Shown: piece by piece, positions 37,617 to 45,854 of the stretch | Layout: each line of letters starts with the position of its first letter | How positions within the stretch are numbered: the first letter of the stretch is position 1 | Assembly (NCBI RefSeq): GCF_001026695.1 | Contig: NZ_LDNB01000002.1 | Span: 805,149 to 869,148 of the forward strand | Direction: 5' to 3' | DNA: 64,000 nt | Source: Neobacillus vireti | GTDB taxonomy: Bacteria; Bacillota; Bacilli; Bacillales; Cytobacillaceae | Program-made: the position numbers and the translations under genes | Notes under the pieces: generated by a model | What the model was told of the DNA's origin: nothing | The model's input: only the letters and a program-made list of their open reading frames with translations | Databases searched by the model: none

Positions 37617-38474
37617 ATGTTATTCATGGAATCAGTTGAACTCTTTGGAAGGTACCAAGCAAACATTGAACGAAGTCCAGTAACCATAAAAGCCTATAAT
37701 GAGGATTTGTCACTTTTGAGCCGTTATCTTGAAGAAAAATACAACAGTCCAGTTTACCTAGAGGACATTACACAAGAGGATGTGCAGGAGTATCTTTATT
37801 ATCTGAAGGAGGTTAAAGGGCAGCAGCCAATTAGCAGAAAACGTGTGTTAGGGAGCATGCGGTCATTCTTCGGCTATGCCTACAAAAGCGAATGGTGCGA
37901 CAAAAACGTAACTGCAAGACTAGAGCCAATCAAATGTCAGCAAAAGGAGCGGCAATATCTATCAGAAAAAGAAGTTAATCAGTTTGTGGATGCGATTCAA
38001 CACAAATTGGCTCGATTAGTGGCACAAACCCTTTATTTCACTGGAATGCGTATTTCCGAATGCCTAAACCTACAAGTGGATGATGTCGATTTAGAAGAAA
38101 ATCTCATTCACATTAGACATGGGAAGGGGAACAAAGACCGTTTTGTTCCAATCAATTCAAAATTGAAGGGGTTACTTGTGGATTACACGGAAAACTGGAG
38201 GGTGAATTCTGACTACTTCTTTGCCACAAGGAACACGGGTATGTTTTCAAAAACTAGAGTATCCAAGATATTTAGGGATACAAATCTAGCATTGGGATGG
38301 AAAAAGAACGTGACCGCACACATTTTGCGTCATTCCTTTGCTTCAAAACTTGTCCAAAACGATGTTCACTTGGTCAAGATTTCAAAATTGCTGGGGCATA
38401 GCAGCCTAAAAACAACGAGCATTTATGTCCACAGCAATATGGATGATTTGAAAGATGCTGTTAATACGTTGTAA
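37617..38474 (+). CDS. Tyrosine recombinase/integrase 2
   Basis: A 285-residue XerC/D-type recombinase with an N-terminal core-binding domain and catalytic residues Arg in YFTGMRISECLNL, Lys in GKGNKDRF, HxxR in AHILRHSFASKL, His in LLGHSS, and Tyr in TSIYVHSN. It is only moderately similar to recombinase 1. Two distinct tyrosine recombinases in one element recall Tn554-like or tandem-recombinase elements. Start at 37617 with GAAAGGGGA upstream; an ATG follows at codon 4. Confidence 0.93.
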   Translation: MLFMESVELFGRYQANIERSPVTIKAYNEDLSLLSRYLEEKYNSPVYLEDITQEDVQEYLYYLKEVKGQQPISRKRVLGSMRSFFGYAYKSEWCDKNVTARLEPIKCQQKERQYLSEKEVNQFVDAIQHKLARLVAQTLYFTGMRISECLNLQVDDVDLEENLIHIRHGKGNKDRFVPINSKLKGLLVDYTENWRVNSDYFFATRNTGMFSKTRVSKIFRDTNLALGWKKNVTAHILRHSFASKLVQNDVHLVKISKLLGHSSLKTTSIYVHSNMDDLKDAVNTL

Positions 38475-38488
38475 AGGAGAGAGAGCAA

Positions 38489-39262
38489 ATGGCTAAAGCG
38501 GAAGTATTGCAACCGATTTATGATGACAAGGTCAAAAAGATATTGAAATTATTGGGTGATGGTTTTTCAAGGGAAGAAGTCGCTGCCCAGTTTCAGTATT
38601 CAACTTATCGTTCGATGGATGGCTATATGGGTCGTAAGAACTTTGTTTGGGACAAGCGAAAAAATACTTATGTACCAGCGGATTCTATAAAAGCTTCACT
38701 TGAAACAATGGTGAATTTCCCATCAGACCGAGTCCGAAGAATCGAAATGGAATTGAACAAGGAAGGGGCGGATTTGAAGGAGGTTGCATCGAAGGTAGGA
38801 TTCGAAAATCATTTGGAAATGGCTTCTTATATGAAGTCAAAAGGCTTTGAATGGTCACAGGAAGCGGGGAATTATCTCTCTACTTCTCCGACCGTACCTA
38901 ATGATGAGGGAGGAGTTGCTACTTCCAGTATTGACGCTTCATTAGAGGGCTCGCTCTGTGTTGGGAACGGCGGTATGGAGCAATTCCTACCTTTACTCGA
39001 ATGGTTAGTTTCCAACAAGGAGGGCTTGCAAAGTCTTTTAGGAGCGTCAGTAGCGTCAGGACAAATTCCCCGCTTTACTCTTCCAGGTCAATTTATCACA
39101 AAATCAGTTCATATGACGAACACACTTGACCAAATGGTTCGAGACTTTAGTAAGGAAAAGAACATCAATCAGCGGGAAATTTTCGAGGTTGCATTGATTG
39201 AATTCTTTCAGAAGTACGGTTATGAGCGAGAAGTTGGGATATTACTGCAACAAAATGCCTAG
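38489..39262 (+). CDS. Unknown protein, possible DNA-binding recombination accessory
   Basis: A 257-residue protein starting 14 bp after recombinase 2 with an AAGGAGAGAG site, so the two are coupled. Two helix-turn-helix-like segments are visible: ILKLLGDGFSREEVAAQFQY and LNKEGADLKEVASKVGFEN. The C-terminus (TLDQMVRDFSKEKNINQREI, FEVALIEFFQKYGYE) resembles a ribbon-helix-helix or RHH-type partner region. I do not recognise the family. By position it could be a third component of the recombination system. Confidence 0.6.
   Translation: MAKAEVLQPIYDDKVKKILKLLGDGFSREEVAAQFQYSTYRSMDGYMGRKNFVWDKRKNTYVPADSIKASLETMVNFPSDRVRRIEMELNKEGADLKEVASKVGFENHLEMASYMKSKGFEWSQEAGNYLSTSPTVPNDEGGVATSSIDASLEGSLCVGNGGMEQFLPLLEWLVSNKEGLQSLLGASVASGQIPRFTLPGQFITKSVHMTNTLDQMVRDFSKEKNINQREIFEVALIEFFQKYGYEREVGILLQQNA
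39043..39054 (-). repeat. Element-specific repeat, copy inside gene
   Basis: AGCGTCAGTAGC, the inverse of GCTACTGACGCT, immediately followed by GTCAG, so that GCGTCAG occurs twice. It lies within the coding sequence of the accessory-type protein. Confidence 0.5.
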
Positions 39263-39275
39263 CAAATGGCTTTCA

Positions 39276-39346
39276 AATGGAAGAAATGATGAACAGTTTA
39301 TAATGGTTTCCTTTTGGACAACTGTTTTTCATTCTTCCATTTTTTC
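39276..39346 (+). terminator. Terminator at the right end of the element
   Basis: AATGGAAGAAT pairs with ATTCTTCCATT, with an inner AACAGT/ACTGTT stem, followed by TTTTT. It would stop element transcription before flagellin copy 2. Confidence 0.75.
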
Positions 39347-39480
39347 ATGATTTCCTAATGTTTTGGAACAGGTTCTTTCCATTATGTTTGGTTTTCCTAA
39401 TGATGCAACTTCACATTTTGCAAATTCCTTGGGTCACATGGGTTTCTGGATTGGGAAGAATTTTGATTTTGAGGTTGCTT

Positions 39481-41171
39481 TTCGTCAGTTGAATACTGCA
39501 TCAACTGCACAAACAAAATCAATGGAGAAATTATCTTCAGGTCTTCGTATCAACCGTGCGGGAGATGACGCAGCAGGTCTTGCAATCTCCGAAAAAATGC
39601 GTGGACAAATTCGTGGTTTAGACCAAGCTTCTGCAAATGCTCAAGATGGTATCTCATTGATTCAAACAGCTGAAGGTGCATTAAATGAAACTCATAGCAT
39701 TCTTCAACGTATGCGTGAATTTCTTTTCTATCGTCAAATGATACAAACACATTAGATGATAGAAAAGAAATTCAAAAAGAAATGGAACAGCTAAAATCTG
39801 AAGTTGACAGGATTTCAGGAACAACTGAGTTTAATACTCAAAAATTATTAAATGGAAGCCTTGGTGTTACAGGAACTTCCTCAGCTAAAGCTAAAGTCGA
39901 TGTTACATCTGCTACAGGATTAACAAAAGGTAATTATGATATCACGATTGATACTGCTGCAAAAAAAGCAACTGCGGTAGCTGGTACTACTGATCTTAGT
40001 GGTGCTGTAGATGTTTCTGGAAAAGAATTAGTGATTAATGGTACCAAAATTGATTTTTCAGGAATGAAAGCTGCAAAGGTACAAGATGTAGTAAATAAAA
40101 TCAATGAATACAAAGATGTTACTGGTGTACAAGCAACAATAGATGGTACTGGTAAACTTACTCAATTAGACCAAACATCATACGGCTCTAACGCAACAAT
40201 CACATTAGGTGGAGCAGATGCTTTAGAATTTGGTGGTGCTGTAACAGCAGGCGTAGATGCAGTCATTACAGTTAAGAATCCAAATGGTTCAACTGAGCAA
40301 GTAAAAGGATTAGGACAAGAAGTAGGATATCATGGTGCAGAATTTGTTGCAAAAGGTGCAGCAGCTGATACAGCAACTATTACTGTTACTGGTGGTGGTG
40401 CGTCATTACAAATTGGTGCTAATAAAGACCAAAATATGATTGTAGACATTAATGAAATCAGTACTAATACTCTTGGTGATAAAGCCAATGGTGATTATGT
40501 GAAGGATATTAATGTAACTACACAATCAGGAGCAAACGATGCAATAAAAGTTTTAGATGAGGCTATTAAACATACTTCAGCAGAACGTTCTAAACTAGGT
40601 GCATTCCAAAATCGCTTAGAACACACAATTAATAACCTAGGAACATCTTCTGAAAACCTAACTGCTGCGGAATCTCGTATCCGTGACGTAGATTATGCTT
40701 TAGCTGCCTAAGAGCAGTAACAAGCACAGTCGTCCTAGCTGGTAACGGCTAGTGAGTATTATCGGGTGAATTGCTGGAAAACCCTAAGAGCTTTTCTTAC
40801 CACAATGTAGTTGGAAACGACAAGCGTGATGGTGTGAAAAAAGAAAAGATTGGGCAATCAGCAGCCAAGCTCCTGTCTCGAAAGAGTGGAGAAGGTTCAA
40901 CGACTAGGATAAACCATCTAAGGCTTCGGCTATGATGATGAAATCCATAGGTGAAACAATGGTCATCAGCATTGTGAATCCGAAGTGCCCGGCCCCTACT
41001 AGAATGCTAGAGGGTGAAGATATAGTCTAGTCATTTATGAAAGTAAATGTTCGCACGATGGCGAAAGAAATGATGAACCAAACTAAGAACTCAATCCTTT
41101 CTCAAGCTGCTCAAGCTATGCTAGCTCAAGCAAACCAGCAGCCTCAGGGAGTTCTACAACTTCTTCGTTAA
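39481..41171 (+). pseudogene. Flagellin gene copy 2, 5'-truncated and frameshifted, intron-split
   Basis: Flagellin similarity starts abruptly with [20 protein letters not shown]; the first 12-13 codons and ribosome site are absent. After RMRE at about 39720 one base is missing relative to copy 1, so the frame is lost over SVQSAND and resumes in another frame (EMEQLKSEVDRISGTTEFNT). The rest, including the variable centre, is intact to RDVD (40691-40693), then a group I intron, then an intact 3' exon (41058-41171) coding MAKEMMNQTKNSILSQAAQA to LQLLR. The variable region differs clearly from copy 1, so this is a diverged homolog and not a fresh duplicate. Confidence 0.88.
40694..41057 (+). 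ncRNA. Group I self-splicing intron in flagellin copy 2
   Basis: A 364-nt intron at exactly the same codon boundary as in copy 1, roughly 94% identical by eye. P, Q, R and S core elements are all present. Differences keep pairing: a GAAA loop in copy 1 is TTCG here on the same stem, a G-U pair becomes A-U, and CTA..TAG lengthens to CTAG..CTAG near P9. Splicing joins RDVD to MAKEMMNQTKNSIL, the normal flagellin end. Confidence 0.92.
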
Positions 41172-41185
41172 TTTAAAAAATTTAT

Positions 41186-41217
41186 TAGAGACTCTGGTAT
41201 TGCCAGGGTCTCTTTTC
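41186..41217 (+). terminator. Terminator after flagellin copy 2
   Basis: GAGACTCTGG pairs with CCAGGGTCTC around TATTG, followed by TTTTC. It is homologous to the terminator after copy 1. Confidence 0.88.
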
Positions 41218-41346
41218 TTAATTATCAATTGAAATCCTATAATATGAAAAAATAATGATTTTTCCCAAGTTTTGAATAGCTTGGTCCGCGTGACATGTGG
41301 TTGAATTTATTGTGCGAATGGCCTACTTCATATTTATTTAATTTAT

Positions 41347-42279
41347 TCAATCATTTAATAAAAAACAAATAGCAACAATTTGACTAACTGTTAGCCCTGT
41401 TCGATTCCTAATCGAATGTAAAAGGGTATTATATTTTTCATCTATAATAATTTGATAGCCTCTAGTCTCTTTCATTATACATCTATGTGCAATTCTTTTT
41501 TTATAAAAGTCAATATAACTTGTTCTATCCATAATAATTTCATGTAAAGTGTGCAAGTTTTGGAGTTTCTTATTGATTTCAGCTGTGGGTTTCATCACTT
41601 GAATATTGTCAGGTAAGTATATGGTTGTTCTTTTTCTAGCTTTATGAGTCTGATTTGGTGAAATTAATTTCCTCACCATAGAAGTATGCATGTAGGGCTC
41701 GACTAAGCGGAGAAAGTAAAAGATTTGTAGCTGATCATATAGTATAATGCGATTTTGAGAATCTAGCATAAAATAAAGGCGAAACTTTTTTGCTAAGAAA
41801 TCTGTTAACTGTCGGTTTTCAATTGAGGTGAAGTTGTCTGTTGAAAGGATGACTTTTTTTGGAATGTTTTCCTTTTTGGATAAATGTCCGTCATCTTGGT
41901 ACCACCAAGCTAAAGCAAGTTCAGTTAAGTTCTGGTCCAAAAAGTCAAACGGAATCCTTTTGATGCGGTTACAATACCAAATAGTCTCCAGCCATGTTAT
42001 CAACGGATCGGTCCGAGATTGTACCTGGAAACATTTAGTAAAACCCTTTTGAATTCTGTTATCCTGAACTTTCTTATAATAAGGTGGCGCTAAAGGTAAG
42101 CCATTCAGTAATTCTTCATAACAATAAAAACACCACTCTTTATCGCTAGTTGTATGAGCAAATTGAAATCGTGGTTTTCTCCCTTTCTGCATTGTAATAC
42201 ACCCATCTCCTAACAATTTTCCTGTCATCATTTGAAATATTTTAGTTGAGGCTGTTAATGAGCAGGCCAAAAAGGACAC
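41347..42279 (-). CDS. LAGLIDADG homing endonuclease, free-standing
   Basis: A 310-residue protein with two LAGLIDADG motifs, TGKLLGDGCI (about residues 19-28) and LALAWWYQDDGHLS (about 121-134), the arrangement of a two-motif monomeric homing endonuclease. The C-terminus (RTGLTVSQIVAICFLL) looks like a helix-turn-helix. It is convergent with the intron-bearing flagellin copy 2 and not inside the intron. The GTG start at 42279 abuts its AGGGGG site, so a start a few codons later (TTG, or the double ATG) is possible. Its target is inferred, not shown. Confidence 0.88.
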   Translation of the reverse strand: MSFLACSLTASTKIFQMMTGKLLGDGCITMQKGRKPRFQFAHTTSDKEWCFYCYEELLNGLPLAPPYYKKVQDNRIQKGFTKCFQVQSRTDPLITWLETIWYCNRIKRIPFDFLDQNLTELALAWWYQDDGHLSKKENIPKKVILSTDNFTSIENRQLTDFLAKKFRLYFMLDSQNRIILYDQLQIFYFLRLVEPYMHTSMVRKLISPNQTHKARKRTTIYLPDNIQVMKPTAEINKKLQNLHTLHEIIMDRTSYIDFYKKRIAHRCIMKETRGYQIIIDEKYNTLLHSIRNRTGLTVSQIVAICFLLND

Positions 42280-42299
42280 CCCCCTAAAAAGAATTGAAA

Positions 42300-42815
42300 C
42301 ATTTGTTCTATTTTAACAGAAGGTCAGTCAAATGTCATTATTTAAGGCAACTTATCCACACTCATAAGGGTATTACAACTCTTTATACTTTTTTTTCATA
42401 AAAATGATTCTAGGATTTCTAAGGCCCTTTTATATGCAGAGCATTTTAACATGATATGTATTCATTATGGAAAAATTCAAATCCCTTTATCAAAACTTAA
42501 TCTGAGTTTTTTTCTTTCGATTCCCAAGATCCATCCGTTACTAAAATTAAGTGATAATAAAGGACTGTTTAGGTTAACTTTCACATAAAATTCGCAAATA
42601 ATTCTTGTTAAATAGACAAAATTCCTCATTTTTTGTAAGATGTGGTAGTGGGTATTAATAAACAACAGAATTGGATACCACGCAATCATTTTGTTTTCCT
42701 ATACAATTATTAATAGTTTTTTATTGTTTTTGAATTAATGATTTTATAAGAGTTGAATTTTCTCTTTTTTGATTTATTTTGAGTATGTCATTTTGACTAT
42801 AGGGAGGATACAGTA
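42300..42815 (+). other. Intergenic region upstream of the GGDEF-EAL-PilZ gene
   Basis: About 500 bp of AT-rich sequence separating divergent genes. I see no gene, no sigma-D promoter and no clear terminator. A lone TTATCCACA at 42352-42360 looks like a DnaA box but is single. The promoter of the downstream gene is presumably in the last 150 bp. Confidence 0.5.
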
Positions 42816-45362
42816 TTGAAAAGACTTTTCAATAGACTAGCAAAGGAAACTAACTCTATTCAATTAATCGATAGTGAAGAGGAATTTCCTTCTATAATAA
42901 ATGACTATCTTTTGCCTGTGATTCAATTGGATGTGTCTGGGAACGTCATTTCTTGCAATCGTTCTTTTACGAAACAATTTGGTTATACGGAACAAGATCT
43001 CAAAAAGCCATTTTTAAAAATCTATGTAAAAGAGTATAGAAATGAGTTAAAACAATATTTCAAAATTGCTCAATCCGGCCATGTACAAACGTTCAATACA
43101 ATTGGAATTGGCAAGAATGGAAAAACCTTCGATATCCGTGTTACATATATACCGACCGAATCAGAAAATGGCACGATTATTTATGTAATAATAAGTAATA
43201 TTACGGAATTAAAGGAGAAAGAAAGAGAGATTCTTTTGTTCGAAAATAGATTAAAATCAATTGAGGGAATAGGGGAAATAGGAAGTTTTCATTACGATAT
43301 ATTGAACGATTGTACCCATTGTTCTAAACAGGCGCAAGTCATTTTTGGGAAAAGCGTTGATGAAGATTTTTCCCCTACATATACACAACTTTTAGAGCTT
43401 ATTCATCCTAACGATTACCCTATCCTCTCAGCTGCCTTCAAGAAAACCTTAAAGGATAATTCGAATAAAACCGTGGAATGCAGAATTGTAATGCAGGATC
43501 AATCCATCCGGCATGTATTTGTGCAATTAGAAGCTTTTCTAGGGGAAAATAGACAACCTGTTCGTGTGATGGGATTTATTCAAGATATTACCGAGCAAAA
43601 GATGTTAATTGAACAAGTTCAGCACCTTTCTTTTCATGACTATTTAACGAATTTGCCAAATCGAAGGATGTTCGATGGAAAACTTCAGCAGCTTACAGAT
43701 GGCTATCGTGGCAATAACAAGAAATTTGCTGTGATGATCTTCGATATTGATCATTTTAAGTATATTAATGATACGCTAGGACATCCCATTGGTGATGACG
43801 TGTTAAATGGTCTTTCTGCTCGTCTCTTAGCTCTTTTATCACCTGACGATCTGCTAGCCCGAATTGGTGGAGATGAATTCGGTCTGTTAATCGCTAACAT
43901 GGCTTCGATTGATTCTTTGAAAGAATTGGCTGATAGAATTATTAATTGTTTAAAAGAGCCCTTTTATATAAAAGGGTATGAGTTGTTCCTCACCGCAAGT
44001 ATTGGAATTAGCATATATCCTGATGACGGCGTGACTAGCCACGAACTATTGCGAAATGCAGATATTGCCTTATTCAAAGCAGAAGAACTAGGGAGAAATA
44101 ATTATAAGATTATTTCTCCTTCAAGCAGTATCGAGTCATACAAGTTATTCAGCTTAGGGCGAGATTTACTAAAAGCATTGGAAAATAATGAGATGGTCTT
44201 GTATTTTCAACCTCGGGTGGACGCGAGCTCTGGTAAAATTATCAGTGCTGAAGCACTTATACGTTGGGAACATCCAGAGTGGGGACTTGTTTCACCAGCT
44301 GAATTTCTTATGCTTGCCGAAGAAAACGGATTAATTATCCAAATTGAAGATTGGGTTTTAAATGAAGTATGTCAACAATTGAAGACATGGAAGGAAGCAA
44401 TGCTATCGACAGTACCTATTTCCATCAATATTTCCGCCACCCATTTTATGAAACAAAATTGGCTTGAAACAGTTGAAGAAACGATTCGAAATGCAGGTAT
44501 TCGTCCCACTGATTTAGAGTTTGAGATTACTGAAAATTCTTTTTTAAACAATGAAGAAATTGTAAATAGGACGATAATTTCATTGAAGGAAATGGGAATT
44601 AAAATTTCATTAGATGATTTTGGTAAAGGATATTCATCCTTATCTTACTTAGCGCAATTTCCTTTTGACTTTATTAAAATTGATAAATTATTCATCCAAA
44701 ATATGATTGAAAGCCATCATGACCTATTCATCGTAAAATCGATTATTTATTTGGCGAAGGGATTGGATATAGACGTGGTCGCAGAAGGTGTCGAAACGAT
44801 TGAACAATTAAAACTACTTAAGAAAGAAAAATGTCAACAAATTCAAGGTTATTTATTTAGTCGCCCAGTCCCAGTGAAAGAAATTGAACCGCTTTTGCAG
44901 AAGAAAATATTGCAGCCAATCGATCCAAAGTTGAAAGAGAAACAAAGCAAACGGAAATATTATCGTGTCAATTTCCCTTATCCGCTTGCGGCTAAAATGA
45001 CGCTTTTGTCGATTGCCGGTAAACCGATGCGTTTGGGGAAATCAAGTGTTTTAATTGAGGATATCAGTATAGGAGGTTTGCGCTATCTTTCAACCCTTAA
45101 GTTGCCTGTAAGGGATGATGTTATTCTTCAGTTTGAATTTGAATTATTGAGTGAAGTCATTAAAGTAAAGGGTCATATTGTTTGGAAAGAAGATAATGAT
45201 GAACTAACTGAATATGGTATTGAGTTTATTATCAAAGATAAAGACCAATCTGATTTGGGTAAATTGCTAAATAGATTAAATCTGTTATTGAAAAATAATG
45301 TAAGTTTGCCTTCGTATGGGACGGTAGTGGAAGACAAGGATCAATACTTTCAAGGAACGTAG
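42816..45362 (+). CDS. PAS-PAS-GGDEF-EAL-PilZ cyclic-di-GMP enzyme/receptor
   Basis: An 848-residue cytoplasmic protein. Two PAS domains (about 25-125 and 135-265) precede a GGDEF domain with an intact GGDEF at 351-355 in ARIGGDEFGLL, an EAL domain with EAL at 479-481 and DDFGKGYSSL, and a C-terminal PilZ domain with RKYYR near 713 and DISIGG. Both catalytic motifs look intact, so it may make and degrade c-di-GMP and also sense it. Lying in a motility locus with a c-di-GMP riboswitch and a MotI-like brake, it likely tunes swimming. TTG start with AGGGAGG. Confidence 0.93.
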   Translation: MKRLFNRLAKETNSIQLIDSEEEFPSIINDYLLPVIQLDVSGNVISCNRSFTKQFGYTEQDLKKPFLKIYVKEYRNELKQYFKIAQSGHVQTFNTIGIGKNGKTFDIRVTYIPTESENGTIIYVIISNITELKEKEREILLFENRLKSIEGIGEIGSFHYDILNDCTHCSKQAQVIFGKSVDEDFSPTYTQLLELIHPNDYPILSAAFKKTLKDNSNKTVECRIVMQDQSIRHVFVQLEAFLGENRQPVRVMGFIQDITEQKMLIEQVQHLSFHDYLTNLPNRRMFDGKLQQLTDGYRGNNKKFAVMIFDIDHFKYINDTLGHPIGDDVLNGLSARLLALLSPDDLLARIGGDEFGLLIANMASIDSLKELADRIINCLKEPFYIKGYELFLTASIGISIYPDDGVTSHELLRNADIALFKAEELGRNNYKIISPSSSIESYKLFSLGRDLLKALENNEMVLYFQPRVDASSGKIISAEALIRWEHPEWGLVSPAEFLMLAEENGLIIQIEDWVLNEVCQQLKTWKEAMLSTVPISINISATHFMKQNWLETVEETIRNAGIRPTDLEFEITENSFLNNEEIVNRTIISLKEMGIKISLDDFGKGYSSLSYLAQFPFDFIKIDKLFIQNMIESHHDLFIVKSIIYLAKGLDIDVVAEGVETIEQLKLLKKEKCQQIQGYLFSRPVPVKEIEPLLQKKILQPIDPKLKEKQSKRKYYRVNFPYPLAAKMTLLSIAGKPMRLGKSSVLIEDISIGGLRYLSTLKLPVRDDVILQFEFELLSEVIKVKGHIVWKEDNDELTEYGIEFIIKDKDQSDLGKLLNRLNLLLKNNVSLPSYGTVVEDKDQYFQGT

Positions 45363-45398
45363 GGGTGGTGTCCCGTTTTCTATAAGTCTTACTCCCTC

Positions 45399-45425
45399 TA
45401 AACTTTTATTTCACTCTTCCGATAA
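45399..45425 (+). promoter_or_regulatory. Sigma-D promoter of flaG
   Basis: TAAA at 45399-45402, a 15-bp spacer and TCCGATAA at 45418-45425, about 40 bp before flaG. Confidence 0.8.
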
Positions 45426-45463
45426 CACAGATAAATATAATTTTTGTTATCGGGGGTCTTGAC

Positions 45464-45814
45464 ATGTTAGAGAAGTTGTCCAATTCTGGTAGTCAATCAA
45501 CGGATTATCAGGTAAAACAAATAGAAAGCATTCCGAAAATTAAAGAGACACCAGCGGAAAAGCAGGAGAAGCCTCAACAACAAGTACTGACAAAGGAAAA
45601 GACCGAAAAAGTCATCAATAGTATGAATGACTTTTTAAAGGCATCCAATTCCCACTTGAAATTCCAGTTCCATGAGGGTTTAAAAGAATACTATGTATCG
45701 ATTGTCGATGATACAACCGATGAAGTCATTAAGGAAATTCCCTCGAAGAAATTACTAGATATGTATGCCGAGATGACGGATTATCTTGGTTTATTAGTAG
45801 ATCGTAAAGTTTAA
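45464..45814 (+). CDS. flaG: FlaG-family flagellar protein
   Basis: A 116-residue protein with a polar N-terminus and the FlaG domain at the C-terminus: LKFQFHEGLKEYYVSIVDDT then VIKEIPSKKLLDMYA. FlaG affects filament length in several bacteria. A sigma-D promoter directly precedes it. In B. subtilis the yvyC (flaG) gene is next to fliD; here it precedes yviE. Confidence 0.9.
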   Translation: MLEKLSNSGSQSTDYQVKQIESIPKIKETPAEKQEKPQQQVLTKEKTEKVINSMNDFLKASNSHLKFQFHEGLKEYYVSIVDDTTDEVIKEIPSKKLLDMYAEMTDYLGLLVDRKV

Positions 45815-45854
45815 CACTACTAAAAAAAGAATGATCGCAGGTGGTGACACATTC

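Larger units (their letters stand above)
31021..39480 (+). mobile_element. Putative integrative element between flagellin copies
   Basis: About 8.5 kb with no motility genes, inserted between two flagellin copies. It encodes a RadC-like protein, two tyrosine recombinases, a DUF960 protein, an OB-fold-like protein, a primase-helicase and several small proteins, all on one strand. Right edge: flagellin similarity restarts at 39481 with the 19-bp TTCGTCAGTTGAATACTGC. The same 19 bp lies in copy 1 at 29295-29313, so the unit exchanged by site-specific recombination could instead be 29295-39480, carrying the body of copy 1. Repeats of GCTACTGACGCTA are confined to this segment. Precise ends are not proven. 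Confidence 0.75.

Noticed and set aside
33934-39054. CRISPR array as explanation of the repeated 13-mers in the element
   Set aside because: The copies are few, short, in both orientations and irregularly spaced over kilobases, unlike CRISPR repeats; no cas genes are present.
39363-39755. Apparent open frame joining element DNA to a flagellin N-terminal half
   Set aside because: It begins in noncoding DNA after a strong terminator, lacks a good ribosome site and ends at the 1-nt frameshift of flagellin copy 2. It is the broken 5' part of the pseudogene, not a gene.
42352-42360. TTATCCACA resembling a DnaA box
   Set aside because: It is a single copy without clustered boxes, an AT-rich unwinding element or dnaA nearby, so an origin is not supported.
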